Shown here: piece by piece, positions 22,373 to 34,169 of the stretch
Position numbering within the stretch: the first letter of the stretch is position 1
Layout: the number at the start of each line of letters is the position of its first letter
Assembly: GCF_945859685.1 (NCBI RefSeq)
Contig: NC_079147.1
Location: forward strand, 50,312,946-50,376,945
Source: Eupeodes corollae
Taxonomy: Eukaryota; Arthropoda; Insecta; Diptera; Syrphidae
Length of the DNA stretch: 64,000 nt
Direction: 5' to 3'
Program-made: the position numbers and the translations under genes
The notes under the pieces: generated by a model
The model's input: only the letters and a program-made list of their open reading frames with translations
What the model was told of the DNA's origin: nothing
Database searches by the model: none

Positions 22373-25300
22373 TCTCCATCACGCCATCATGGCCACGAAC
22401 AACCTGATACTCCGACTGCATATGAACAAGGAAGACATCGTCTTAATACAGGAGCCGTGGGTCTCAAACTCCATCATCAGAGGTCTCAGGACTCCTGGCT
22501 ATAAAATATTGTATGCATCGGAGAAAGGTGTACCAAGGTCATGCATGTTAGTAAAAAATGACTTAAACATATTTTTACTCCCCAATTACAGCGACAAGGA
22601 CACCACCACCGCTGTCCTAACAACGGATAAAGCCACCTACTGGCTCATATCCTCCTACCTTGGCCACGACAGCCCAATTCCAGGAAACACCTTGAGGAAG
22701 GCAATTGCGGACGCGCAATCGAAAAAAGTTGGTCTCCTAATTGGTTCAGACGCTAACGCCCATCACACGGTATGGGGTAGCTCTGATATAAATGAGAGAG
22801 GTGAGTACTTATTTGATTATTTACTAAGCACTAACCTACTCATAAGTAATATTGGTAATGAACCCACTTTTGTAACCAAAAATAGGAAAGAGGTACTTGA
22901 TATTACACTTACCTCTGACTCGATCCACAATATGATTTCAAACTGGCATGTCTCAAAAGAGAATTCCTTCTCTGACCACAAATACATTCAGTTTGAGCTC
23001 AAAGATGTAGCAAATACATCTACGGGATTTCGAAATCACCGGAATACAAACTGGGAGCGTTATAGGGAGGTACTAGCACAACTGCTTAATCACAACCATC
23101 TTAAAAGCTCCTCCAGTAAAGATGAACTAGACCTTTCTGTAAATCATCTCACCGAAGCCTTAAATGAATCAATGAGATCTTCATGCCCTGTAACCATTTT
23201 AAAGGGTAAAAAGAAACCTCATTGGTGGCATAAAGAATTAGAATCATTCAGAAAGAGCTGTCGTAAACTCTTCAACAGATCTAAGTACACTAGATCTCCT
23301 TCTGACTGGGACTTATACAAACAAGCTCTAAAGCAATATAAAAAAGAATTAAGAAAGAGTAAGAGGTCTTCTTGGAGAAATTTTTGTGGTAAAATAGAAA
23401 ATACTTCAGAAGCCTCAAGACTCAGGAAAATTCTCTCAAAAAGTCCAACAATACCTAGTGCTTTAAAGACAGAAACAGGGACGTGGACTATCACAGATGA
23501 AGAATCTCTTAATCTGTTATTAGACACCCACTTTCCAGGTAGTTCTAACATACTCAACGACTTAACATCAGAGTCTCAAGCTTCTACAAGCGATTTAGTT
23601 GATCTAATGACGCGGGAAAAACTGCAATGGGCCATAGACAGCTTTGGTCCATATAAATCTCCAGGACCAGATGGAATCATTCCGGCCGAACTACAAAAAT
23701 GCTCAGACATGATTATTCCACCATTGGAAATCATTCTGACAAGCTGTGTAAGGTTGAGATATATTCCCAAAGCCTGGAGAATGGCAAAAGTAGTCTTCAT
23801 TCCCAAAGCAGGGAAACCCTCACACGTTAACCCTAAAGATCTACGACCAATCAGCCTATCATCCTTCCTTCTTAAAACCTTGGAAAGATTGATTGAAATT
23901 TATATCAGACATAATTTAAAACCATGTCTCATTTCCACAGCTCAACATGCTTACTCTAAGGGAAAATCAGTAGAATCAGCACTTCAATCACTGGTACGTA
24001 CTATTGAACATTCCCTCGAATACAAAGAATATAACCTGGTAGCGTTCCTAGATATTGAAGGAGCTTTCAACAACGTCAGTTACCAGGCGATCACAACAGC
24101 AATGGATAAGCTGAAATTAGAGAAGTCACTCATAGATCTTATAAGTCTCATGCTCAAGAGCAGGACAATAATTTCTAACATGAGAAGTTTAACTACCACC
24201 AGATCGGTGAATCGAGGCACTCCCCAAGGTGGAGTCCTTTCGCCTCTTTTATGGAACATGGTAGTAAACGACTTACTTACAACATTGGAAACAGAAGGTT
24301 TCAAGGTGATTGCCTTCGCTGACGACGTTGCGATATCCGTATCTGTTAAGCACCCCCAAGTTCTCTCGGAACTCCTACAAAATGCCCTAAACAGGCTAAC
24401 TAAATGGGCTAATCAATGTAGATTGGACGTCAACCCACACAAAACAGAATTAATACTCTTCGCGAGAAGATATTAAATTCCTCAGATTAGCCCACCAAAG
24501 ATTAAAGGAATACCATTAAGCTTTTCCGACCAAGCTAAATATTTGGGCCTCATTTTAGACAAAAAACTAAATTGGAAGGCAAATATTGAGGAAAGAGTCA
24601 AAAAGGCTACTGTAGCGCTTTTTACTTGTAAAAAGGCCATAGGATCAAAATGGGGCTTCTCCCCAAAAATAACCCACTGGCTATACACTTCGGTAATCAG
24701 GCCGATACTCATTTATGGAGCCGTCGTATGGTGGACCGCACTGGATAAGATGGTAAATCTAAATAAACTCATTAAAGTCCAGCGGTCAGCAGGTATGTGC
24801 ATCACAGGAGCACTTCGCACAACACCAACCGCAGCACTGGAAGTGCTTTTAAACCTAACACCACTTGACATCTTCTCTAAAAAGGTGGCTGCCAACTCAT
24901 GTCTAAGGCTTAGAGCCACCTTTCAATGGACCAGTAACAATACTGGACATACAACCATTCTAGACAATTTCAGATCTATCCCAGATCGCTTAGACTATAC
25001 CACCCCAAAAATGGTATTTGGTAAAAGATTCCATGTGTCCATCCCTTCAAGATCCTCCTGGGAAGAAGAGGGACCCCTGGAAGACGATGCGGTACACTTC
25101 TATACTGACGGTTGAAAGACCGATCACGGAATTGGAAGTGGTATCTTTTCAGAACAACTGAATCTCAGTCTATCCTATAGACTTCCCAATCAATGTAGTG
25201 TATTCCAGGCAGAAGTAATGGCGATTAAAGAAGCACTATCCTGGCTCAAAGAAAACGTTATATCTTGTAAGGATATACGAATCTTCTCGGACAGTCAAGC

Positions 25301-25929
25301 CGCTCTTAAATCTCTCGCGTCTGTCTCCACAAACTCTCGAACAATCCACGATTGTCAATCATCTCTGAAGGAGATGACGGAACAGTTTAACATTCACCTC
25401 ATTTGGGTGCCGGGCCACAGAGACATTCCGGGAAATTGCAAAGCCGATGAGCTCGCCAAAAACGGAACACTTCTGCCTTATGTTAGACAAAAACATAACA
25501 TAGGAACACCACTTGCTACATGCAAATATCTTCTCAAGCAATATGCTTTAGAAACAACAAATACTAGATGGTCACAAAGTACCACCTGCCTGACAACCAA
25601 GCAAATATGGTATTGACTTAAAACGGTCAAAAGGCTTGATATCACTAAGCAGACAAAGTATAAGCTCTACAATTGGAGTAATAACGGGACACTGCCTCAT
25701 AGGTAGACATGCTCTGAGGCTAGGGGTCTACACAAATGACTTCTGTAGAAGCTGCATGGACGAGGAGGAAGAGGAAACAGTCCAACACCTTCTATGTACA
25801 TGTCCAGCACTCTCCATTAGAAGAAATTACTTTCTCGGTAATCCCTTCTTCGATAATACCAGTGAACTGGCAGCGATTGACACAAAACGTCTCTCTAACT
25901 TTATTAAAAGTACAAAATGGTTTGTTTAA
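22350..25929 (+). pseudogene. LOA ORF2: endonuclease, reverse transcriptase, RNase H
   Basis: The first 708 codons (22350-24476) are intact. APE-type endonuclease: VLIQEPWV, IGSDANAHHTVWG and FSDHKYIQF. RT: KSPGPDGIIPAELQ, AFLDIEGAFNN, GTPQGGVLSPLLWN and the catalytic FADD at about residue 656. Then come TAA 24474-24476, an open RT-tail segment to YTDG at the start of RNase H, TGA 25113-25115, the rest of RNase H (IFSDSQAALKSL, IWVPGHRDIPGN), TGA 25614-25616 with a one-base insertion in the next few codons, and the last segment (25636-25929) with a C-x2-C...H...C finger (CRSCMDEEEEETVQHLLCTC). Enzymatically ORF2 nicks target DNA and copies the element RNA. Dead by these four breaks. Confidence 0.88.
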
Positions 25930-26020
25930 ATTCATTACTCTCCCATGAGTAACCTCATTAGTGGTATCACAATGGACCCTTGAGGTCTACGTGTGTCAAT
26001 GATATCTGGACAGCCACTCC

Positions 26021-26036
26021 AACCTAACCTAACCTA
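26021..26036 (+). repeat. LOA 3' tail of CCTAA repeats
   Basis: AACCTAACCTAACCTA ends the element directly after 'cagccactcc'. The same motif ends the copies at 47957-47974 and 61445-61460. Short tandem tails in place of poly(A) are known in LOA, I and RTE elements. Confidence 0.8.
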
Positions 26037-26399
26037 TCCAGATAATAGATCTCCTCAATGAGATGAACGTCCCAAAGTTATTTATGTACTGCAAAGCTGC
26101 GTTAAGATATCGACAAAAAATAATAGATTAAGACTTTTAATCTTTGCGTAAAGGTAGTCATGTTAATTACAAGTTATTCAGTTTTTTTTATTAATTATTC
26201 TAATAAAATAAGAGATTTAATACATGTAAATTTTATTTTTTTCAATCGGCTGACGGCAATGCCATGCTCAATGATTTTGTATATGTATATATTATGTAAA
26301 CTAAATGTTTGTAATAAGGAAAATCTATCCATCTATCTATTAAATAAATTATTAATACCATTAATTTTTTGAAATTTGAAATAACAAAATTTATGGTTC

Positions 26400-26565
26400 T
26401 TTAGCTTTGGACGAACAAAAAAACGTCACGAACGTACGGACGTAGCGCACGAACACACGCACGCACAGCCATCTTTCTAAAATTATTTCTTTTCGACTCT
26501 AGGGAAATTTTCAATTCTACAAATCCGACACATTACAATAACCTTCTACGGAAAGTTAATAAAAG
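26400..26565 (-). repeat. Repeat-X copy D, left-end fragment, reversed
   Basis: Reverse complement of the left end: the GTGCG/GTACG microsatellite region (26420-26465), then 'ttcgactctaggga' and, at the far end, 'cattacaataaccttc'. The inner units are absent. Confidence 0.7.
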
Positions 26566-26675
26566 TTCTTTGTAAAGAGCCATACAAAAAATGTTCAATC
26601 AAAATTTAGTTCAGCTACAGTCGTACATTTCTAAGGCTTATTGATAGAGGAGACCAACAATTTTTAGTGTGAAGA

Positions 26676-26796
26676 ATTTGTAAATTTATAGCAAGAGGCA
26701 GTGCCAGTAAAATACGCTTTTAAGTGTCAAAGTCAACTATTAAACTCACACTTCTAGTATGATAGATTTACTCACTAACCATACCACCACGGATAC
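26676..26796 (-). mobile_element. tRNA-derived SINE, copy 4, degraded head part
   Basis: Matches copy 1 over 'gaatttgtaaatttatagc', 'aagaggcag' and the head-end 'cactaaccat', with drift in between. The B box is no longer clear. Confidence 0.5.
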
Positions 26797-27004
26797 AAGC
26801 AAAAGGACAAAGTATTATTTATTAAATAACGTCGAAGGATTCCATATTTCAATTTATTGCACCTGACTTCAAATACGACTTTCTTTTACCTCAAAGCATT
26901 ATAACACAAACCTTTTTTACTTTATTTAGTCTATTTAAGATTAATTCATTATGCACATTGGCATAGCGACGAAAATGCCAAAAAACTACACGCCCATTGA
27001 CACT

Positions 27005-28570
27005 GTAAAGACGATCAGGGGAACATCGTAGGAGAACCACAGTCGATGCTGAGAATATGGAAAGAACACTTCTCCAAATTATATAACGGCGATGACGAAC
27101 CGAATTCCGCTGTAAGGGAGATAGAACCAATCAACCTCGGCGACGCAGATCAACAATTCCGCCTACCCGACCTTGACGAAGTGAAGATAGCTATATCTAC
27201 ACTTAAGTCAAACAAAGCTGCTGGAGCTGATTGCATCGCAGCTGAACTATTCAAAGCAGCAGGCGATGGCTTGGTAGGGAGCATGCACCAACTCATCTGC
27301 AAAATATGGTCGGAAGATAGCATGCCCGATGAGTGGAATCTCAGCAAAGTGTGCCCGATACATCAGAAAAGAGACCCTCTAAACTGCGCCAACTACAGAG
27401 GCATCAGTCTCCTTAACATTGCGTATAAGATCCTCTCTGCCGTATTATGTGAACGTCTGAAGCCATTCGTCAACAACCTGATTGATCCTTATTAGTGTGG
27501 CTTCAGAGCAGGAAATTCCACTATCGACCAAATATTCACACTATATCAGATCTTGGAAAAAACCCAGGAACTTCAAATAGATACCCACCATCCCTTTATC
27601 GATTTTAAAGCCGCGTACGACAGCATCTTTCCTGAAGAGCTCTACCGAGCAATGTCTAGTTTTGGCATCCCTGTCAAACTTATCCGTTTGTGCAGAATGA
27701 CGATGGAGAATGCACGCTGCTCTATCAAGGTCGGAAAAGATCTTACCGATTCATTTGATGTCAAAAAAGGTTTTAGACAAGGCGATGCACTGTCATGCGA
27801 CTTCGTCAACATCGTTCTGGAAAGAATTGTGCAAAACTCAACCGTCAACACTAGAGGCACAATCTTCCAAAGGTCCATCCAATTACGAACGACGAACGTC
27901 TTGGACAAAACGTCACCATGGACAGCTATAACTTTGAGGTAGTTAAGGACTTTGTCTACCTAGACACCGCTATTAATGCAGACAACGACATCAGCGCTGA
28001 AATCAAACGAAGAATAACTCTTGCAAATCGCTGCTTCTTTGGACTTAGAAGGCAATTGAGAAGTAAAGTCCTCTCTCGAGCATGTAAAATCACCATCTAT
28101 AAGACACTCATCATCCCGGTTCTCATTTATGGCGCTGAGGCCTGGCCAGTGTCAAAGAAAGATGAGAGCGTCTTAGGATGCTTCGAGAGAAAAATTCTTC
28201 GGGCGATTTTGGTCCCGTACGCATAGATGGAGAATGGAGGAGAAGATATAACGACGAGCTGTACGGGCTGTACAGCGACACTGACCTAGTTAGCAGAATC
28301 AAAGTCCAACGGCTTAGATGGCTAGGTCATGTAGAGCGGATGGACATCAACGCTCCAGCCAGGAAGGTCTTCGAATCCAATCCCGAGGGACGGTGCAGTA
28401 GAGGAAGACCGCGACTTAGGTGGCGCACGCAGGTGGGAGAGGACCTCAACCAACTTGGCGTGCGAAACTGGAGACAGCTAGCTAGGGACCGAGCTGGCTG
28501 GAGACGCTTGTTGGTTGAGGGCCAGGTCCGCCCCGTACTGTAGCGCCACCTTAAGTAAGTAAGTAATAAT
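27005..28570 (+). pseudogene. RTE-like LINE, RT domain lacking its catalytic motif
   Basis: 5'-truncated at about 27005. RT blocks: LKSNKAAGADCIAAELFKAA (27207-27266), NYRGISLLNIAYKILSAVL, a TAG stop at 27493-27495, FIDFKAAYDSIF (27598), and GFRQGDALSCDF (27771). Directly after RGTIFQRSIQ (about 27880) the frame changes, and the segment that should hold YADD is missing: the text jumps to MDSYNFEVVKDFVYLDTAIN, so about 60 codons look deleted. Another shift occurs near 28200, then the C-terminal RLRWLGHVERM block (28311-28343). It ends at a TAAG tandem tail (28553-28566), typical of RTE-type ends. Clade RTE/BovB is my best reading; CR1-like is the alternative. Confidence 0.82.
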
Positions 28571-28866
28571 ATTCAAAAGAAGATTATTTTGATAGTTCTG
28601 CGGGGTATAGGTACTCACCTTTTAACGACTGGTTTCATTTTGCATCAGAATATAAAGATCCGTTGTTACTAAGTATTGATAATTTAGAAGCATTTAGAAT
28701 GGAACTGTATGACCTTATTTCTATTATAGATGAAACAATGTATCTAAAATCAATAACCCGGGCAAAAGAGTCTGTTACAAGAACAGATTACTCTGAACTC
28801 AACTTATGTCTCCGGTATGGCAACTATTTTCGAAACGAGTTTACTGCCAATGAAATAAGTATATAA
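28570..28866 (+). CDS. Unidentified 98-codon open segment, possible terminal exon
   Basis: Open from just after the RTE tail to TAA at 28864-28866. It has protein-like composition with little low complexity: it starts YSKEDYFDSSAGYRYSPFND, contains WFHFASEYKDPLLLSIDN and MELYDLISIIDETM, and ends FRNEFTANEISI. The first Met is at 28663, but the frame looks coding well before it. A 'ttttgatag' at 28582-28590 could be a splice acceptor. AATAAA-like signals follow further downstream (29103, 29117). I do not recognise the protein. It may be the last exon of a host gene or a piece of an unknown TE. Confidence 0.35.
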   Translation, partial: YSKEDYFDSSAGYRYSPFNDWFHFASEYKDPLLLSIDNLEAFRMELYDLISIIDETMYLKSITRAKESVTRTDYSELNLCLRYGNYFRNEFTANEISI

Positions 28867-29284
28867 ATAAGTTCGTTCTTATTTATAATAATATTATTAT
28901 TATTAATTATAATTGTAATAATTTTGTTTGTTATTAATATTATAATGTTTGTTTTCGACTGTTCTTATGTTCTTATGTTTATATTTTAACTGTTTAATGA
29001 AATTTATAAAATGTACTCTCTCTAAACGTATATATTTAATTCATATAATTTGCATTTTCCATGCCATGTAGATGTATGTAAATCTTTTAAACTAATTATG
29101 TTAAATAAATTATATATGGAATAAAAAAAACCTACACAATTGTTTTGGATCACTTTTTAAATTAATAATAATCGAAATATAATTCCTATGCAAGAATTTG
29201 CTGAGAACCATAATTTCTTCACGAAGTTTTTAAAATGTATGTTTGTCATCTAAAGATTTTGATATTATATACTTGGATGTGTTA

Positions 29285-29680
29285 GGATCTCATTTAAAAT
29301 CTCAAGTCCTCCTTAACATGTTAATACTTCCTTTTGGAATTACCAAAACTCCCTTGGATTCTCAAGACCTAACTTTGAATTTCAGGGCCTACATTGTAAT
29401 TTTCAGACCTCCCATGATATTTTAAATACTCACTATATATTCTACAGACCTGCTTTTGCATTTCAAGAGCTATTTTGATATTTCAGAACATCGCTTGAAA
29501 TTTTCAGACCCTGAAATCTCCAAATCTTCAAAGTTATTTTAGGGCATCCCTTGATATTTCATGAACTCCCTTGTAATGTCAAGATCTCCCTAGATATTAA
29601 AAAAACTTTCTAAAAATGTTCAGACCTCCTTTAATATTTAAGAAGCTAACTTGAAGTTTAAGAAAATGCCTAAACATGGT
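29285..29680. repeat. Degenerate minisatellite, 20-bp period
   Basis: About 18 diverged units of 20-21 bp can be lined up by eye, with a consensus near CAGACCTCCCTTGATATTTC. Recognisable words recur every 20 bp: 'cagacctcc', 'aagacct', 'aagatctccc', 'agaactccc'. One unit near 29505-29535 is longer. The units vary much, so the array is old. The 60-codon frame inside it (29243-29425) is a by-product. Confidence 0.7.
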
Positions 29681-29689
29681 TTAGATACA

Positions 29690-30990
29690 AACAAATTGGA
29701 ATAGATGATACCATGCCTAAACAACTCAAGATCATACAATATTTTACAGAATAACACAAGAACCATAGAAAAAAAGGCAATATGTTGAAAACTACTTTCG
29801 AAAACAAATGACTTTTTTGGACCTATTGAAGAGTGTATGAAATTTAGCTTACTTTAAAGTAATATTTGAAATGATATTATTTGTATCTTAATACGATAAG
29901 AAAATAAGAAGAAACCAAAGCAGTGAACAACACGATGTTGCAGATCAGTGTTCTGAGATTAAAAGCCGTTTGATTACAAATAGTATGGTACTTTTTTAAG
30001 AACATAGTGTAAATCTTCTTTACAATTTTCCGTTTCCTTTGATCTTTAGATGTTGATGTTTTGTGCGGTTAGTTAAATACGTATTAATTTAACTTAACAC
30101 TAGAAGCTAAAGTAGTTAATTTTATTTGTGCTTAACATTATATGCTATACACTTAATCCTTCTCCAATCCTCGCGGTGCAGTGGTGGTGGGGTGTGGTGC
30201 CTGCCTGCACTGATTTCTGAGTTTGCAGTGTTGGCAAATCTTAATCCAATAAAAAGGGCTTCCCACTTCTTTTGTTTTTCATTTTATGCACTCATGTAGG
30301 TTTTTATTATTATGTAGTTAAAGGGTGTGGTAGTGGTTATTGTGTCACTACACTACACACGTTGTTATGGTCTTCCATATAGGACCATGCACTGATTCCA
30401 GTTTAATCCTATTTTCGCAGTGGCATACGATAAAAACAATGCAATAGTACGTATAGCCTCACAAGCAATTAGTATCGTGTTTTGTCCGACATTTTGTGCA
30501 TAGTTTTTTGTTGTTGTAGTTGTTGAGAAGAGTTCTTATATCGCATCAACCCTTTACACACGGAACGATGTGGTTTCAGTAAAAAAATTACTCAGAATAC
30601 GGTTTGCGGCTAAAATGATGTTTGTATTACCAAAGGACATCCTTATAATTTGATTTTAAACAAAAATGTTCCTTTTTTACAATGTAAATTTTTGTCAATT
30701 TTAAACAAAAAGCTGTTAATAACAATTGTTTACAAAATTGAAGTACAATTTACTTGCAATTAGATGGTTTCCTGCTTAGCAAAAACACTACACAAAAAAA
30801 TAGGGGAGGGAATATGACCCCCACTGTTGATCATTAACCCTTATTATTTTTGTGTATACATTTTTTAGGATAAATTTTATTTTTTTGTAAAAGCTGTTAA
30901 TTGTTTTTTCTAAGCTTTACAAAAGTTAACCACAATATTTTGTATTATCCCTTGATTTATTCTCAAGAAATTCAGGTCGATAATACTTAG
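29690..30990. other. AT-rich DNA, nothing recognised
   Basis: Contains a GGTGGTGGGGTGTGGTG patch (30183-30200). No frame, TE or RNA gene supported. Confidence 0.45.
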
Positions 30991-31099
30991 TTATATATCG
31001 TCTAGGTCAGTGTTTTTATAGAGAGAGTGTCATGAGTCCCCCCGTTCTTGAGAGCGTATACGACTTTAGGGGACGAATATTCTCTCTCGTATAATTTCA

Positions 31100-31440
31100 A
31101 GAATTTCTAACCGTTCAGTAAAACTTATTTTGGATGGTTTCAAATCTGAAATTCAAAAAATAAATGCTATTGCTCCCCAGGTCTCCGTTTTTTTCTTTCT
31201 TCCTTATATTCATAAGCGATCTTTTGGCTGTCTCTTCTAATCCATTAAACTGTTTCGCTGACGACAGTACTCTCAGCTTTTCTTATTCGGTTTAAGAATC
31301 ACATCCTTGTCCTTTGGATGTGGAACTTCACCGGCAATGTATGATAAGCTCATTATATTCCAATCTCGACAGAATTGTGCAAAGCGGAATTATAAACCGT
31401 CAAGAATGGAAGCCTTCCAGAATTCCTGTGGTTAAAACGT
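31100..31440 (+). pseudogene. Jockey-type reverse-transcriptase fragment (composite block, copy 1)
   Basis: Plus-strand coding traces across frames include SDLL/NPLNCFADDSTL-like words around 31210-31290, carrying the RT FADD motif. The same text is better preserved on the minus strand at 63566-63838 (ISDLLSVTSNPLNCFADDST). It is flanked by a transposase fragment in the opposite orientation. The outer end (31005-31100) also matches the end of the window at 63900-64000, reversed. Confidence 0.65.
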
Positions 31441-31449
31441 AACCCACCT

Positions 31450-31815
31450 TTGATACCGTGTATCACAGATCACCTCTTATGAAATGATCACATATTCAAT
31501 ATTGCCAAAAATGCTATCCTATTCAAATCATATGTATTGGGTGTCCAAATCATCCAAATCAGACCACAAAAAGTTGTTAATCATCGACATAGATGATGGC
31601 TCCAGACGAATATCCACACCAAACAGTCTCTTTTTTTAGATATATTGGCACCTTGTGAATCTCGAGTGGGTTATTCTCGTATCCATTTATCTAAAAATTG
31701 GCCTGATCACTAAAAACCATATATTGGCAGTTTAACCAACTACTCCAAAGTCCAATTGGTCGTTTGGTTTCAGCTCCAGTTTGATTTTGCATGGACGCAA
31801 GCCTAAATCATGACG
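31450..31815 (-). pseudogene. Tc1/mariner-type transposase fragment (composite block, copy 1)
   Basis: On the minus strand (31710 down to 31585) the frame reads VFSDQANF, a stop, INGYENNPLEIHKVPIYLKK and ETVWCGYSSGAI. This is the pattern of the second catalytic aspartate region of a Tc1/mariner-superfamily transposase (F-S-D-E-A-x-F...VTVWCG...G-I-I). One in-frame stop is visible even in this short piece. Not the same family as the mariner at 50.8-51.6 kb. Confidence 0.55.
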
Positions 31816-31829
31816 AAAAAGAAGCTGCA

Positions 31830-31905
31830 ATGCGACCCACACTGATAACTTCCCATCTCGACTGTTATTAAGGCGTCTTGCTTAAAAGGATTGTAGGTTT
31901 TTATT
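31830..31905 (-). repeat. Repeat-X copy E, right-end fragment, reversed
   Basis: 'gcgacccacactgataactt' and 'cccatctcg' are the reverse complement of the Repeat-X right end, followed by 'gtcttgcttaaaagg', which matches 'ccttttaagcaagac' at 63162-63176. Confidence 0.75.
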
Positions 31906-31914
31906 TTAGAGTTG

Positions 31915-34165
31915 TAGAACTTTGAACTTTTTGTCAGCTGTCAAGTGATTCAGACTAATACCTGATTAAGGCTTCCAAATTAAACGAACTTGTTTTGAAC
32001 ATAATAATTCAATTCGAAACACGTATCGAATTTAGTTCAGGGTTGACGTTTACTTTTTGTTGAATGGATACGGCAAATAACAGAAATATCGGATTTAGGC
32101 TGATGATAATCCTTAAGTGTACTCCCTTTGATGTGCCTTAAGAGTGGGGGAATTATTCGTCAGTACTCTTTCAAAACGTGCCCGTGACCACCACTTAATA
32201 ATAGTTACCCAAAGATTGCGAACAGCTACAGTTAGAAGATTAGAAGAAGAAGATCCAGACTAAAGGATCTCACGACCCGTCCACAATTCAGGGACCACCT
32301 GCCTTTCAGAAAAATCTTGGGCAAGGTTCAACGGATGCCAGCAGTTTAAGAATAGAAGAACTGCTATATAAGGGTAAGAAAGAAATGAGGTGGAGTCCTA
32401 GTACGACATGAAAAAGAGAGAGGTTCATCGCAATGTTCTGCGTGAAAGAATATGTCGCAAACAGGTGCGACAGCAGAACCATTTACATAATAACCAAAGA
32501 CTTGACCGGTTCACGCAGCTCAAATGAACACCTGGTCAAAGAAGTCAGAAGGTGGCAAGAACACTTTTCCTCGGTTTTAAACCGAGTTTTTGCAAACAGC
32601 GTCCAATCGATACCTTCTGAAGCGCTTGAACAAACTAATCCCCGAATCCGTACCGCACTTCCCAGTAAAAATAAGATCGTTGGCGTAAGCAAAGCACTTA
32701 AGAATAACAAAGCTGTAGGACTTCTTGGAATTCCGAAGAGCTTTTACAAGCAGCGCCAACGTCATCAATCAAATTGCTTCATTCGCTTATAAAAAAAGCC
32801 TGGTCCACAGAAAGCTTCCCCGATGAGTGGAAGAAGGGAATTATCGTCAAGCTTCCAAAAAAAGCAGATATAACAAAGTGGTAAAACTGGAGAGGAATTT
32901 GCGTTCTACCTGCCGTTGAGAAAATAGTAGCAAAAGTCATACTGGAACGAATAAGAGAATACCTTGAGACCATCGCTCGATGCTGAACAATCAGATTTCC
33001 GCGCTGGATCCACCTGCATTGATCAAATCAACATCCTGAGAATACCGATCGCCACTACACCTGCTGTTCATCGATTTCGAGAAGGTCTTTGATAGCGTTA
33101 ACAGGGAGTATATCTGGTTAGCTTTACGGAGAAGAGGCACCCCAGAAAAACTAATTGCTATTATTAAAGCAACATATGATGGATCCAAGTGTCACGTTCT
33201 ACGCGATGGTAGTTTGTTTGGTAGATGATTTTCAAATCCGTAGTGGAGTCAGACAGGGCTGAATTCTGTTGCCAATATTGCTTTTGTTGGTGATAAGCGA
33301 TGTACTGCACGCAGCTTTGTCAGGTAACGGAAGGTCCAATGGACTTCGACATCCTATTTAAAGCATTTGGATTATGTGGAAGATGTTTGCTTACTCTCTC
33401 ATAGGATCATGGTTCTCCATCAAATGACAACAAGTGCGGAGAGTGAAGCTGAAGGGCTGAAAATTAATTCCGGCAAAATAATAATGATCAGCCTCGGAAC
33501 CCGCCAATACTATAAAATAAATATTTCCTCGTAACCGGTGGAAAAAGTGGAGTGCTTTCAGTACGTTGGAAGTATCGTCTCCATCTAAAGCGGAACCGAA
33601 CAAGATGTGATCTGTCGCATCGGTAAAGAAAAAGCGGCGTTCGGTATGTTGTGAAAAATTTGGAGGAATAACTCTTATCAGCTTAAGAACAAAGCTAAGA
33701 CTGTTTCGCACAAATGTCGAATCTGTGCTTCTTTTTGGGTGCAGAACTTGTAAGGTTACTTCAGCCATTTTAAGAAAGCTGCAAAACTTCGTGAATAGAT
33801 GTCTTCGTAACATCCTAAGGATTTTCTGACCAAACCATAATTCAAATGAGGTCATTCAAAGAAGGACAGGCCAGGAACCTATTGACTCTATAATACAAAA
33901 GCATAAGTGGCAAGGGATTGGACATTTGCTTCGAAAAGGTAACGACTACATTGCACGCCAAGCCAAGTAGAATCCGCTCACTCAAGAAAGAAGAAGAGCT
34001 GGACGACCGAGAAGCACATGGCACAGTACAATCGAGGTGGAATCAGCGTCACTAGGCAAAAATTGGAAGGTGCAGAAACACACCTCCGGAAACCATACAC
34101 GATGGCGCGTAGGGGTTTCCAAAGGATTTAACAGGTCTGAGGAGCTAAGTAAAGTAAGTAAGTAC
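31915..34165 (+). pseudogene. Second RTE-like LINE family, decayed
   Basis: A different family from 27-28.5 kb. Visible pieces: CDSRTIYIITKDLTGSRSSN (about 32468-32527), NNKAVGLLGIPKSF (RT 'KAAGPDGIP' block, 32705), LFIDFEKVFDSVNREYIWLA (33065), LRRRGTPEKLIAIIKATYDG (33126), YVEDVC in the catalytic position near 33376 where YADD is expected, and a C-terminal RRRAGRPRSTWHSTIEVESA (about 33990-34050). The 3' end has GTAAGTAAGTA repeats (34150-34164). Numerous frame changes. The 5' part (31915-32550) recurs reversed at 61461-62190. Confidence 0.72.
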
Positions 34166-34169
34166 TCTT

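Larger units (their letters stand above)
20425..26036 (+). mobile_element. LOA-clade non-LTR retrotransposon, near full length
   Basis: 5' region, ORF1 and ORF2 (endonuclease, RT, RNase H, C-terminal zinc-finger-like segment), 3' UTR, and a tail of CCTAA repeats. An RNase H domain after RT and a DUF4780-like ORF1 point to the LOA/I group, and I favour LOA. The 5' boundary is uncertain; it is placed where GC-richer, gene-like sequence begins. Both ORFs carry several disabling changes, so the copy is dead, but all domains are present. Three other, shorter copies of related elements are in the window (38.8-41.1 kb minus, 45.4-48.0 kb plus, 60.6-61.5 kb plus). Confidence 0.85.

Noticed and set aside
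26021..26036. True telomere repeat or chromosome end
   Set aside because: Only about three units, always at the 3' end of a LOA copy, in internal DNA.
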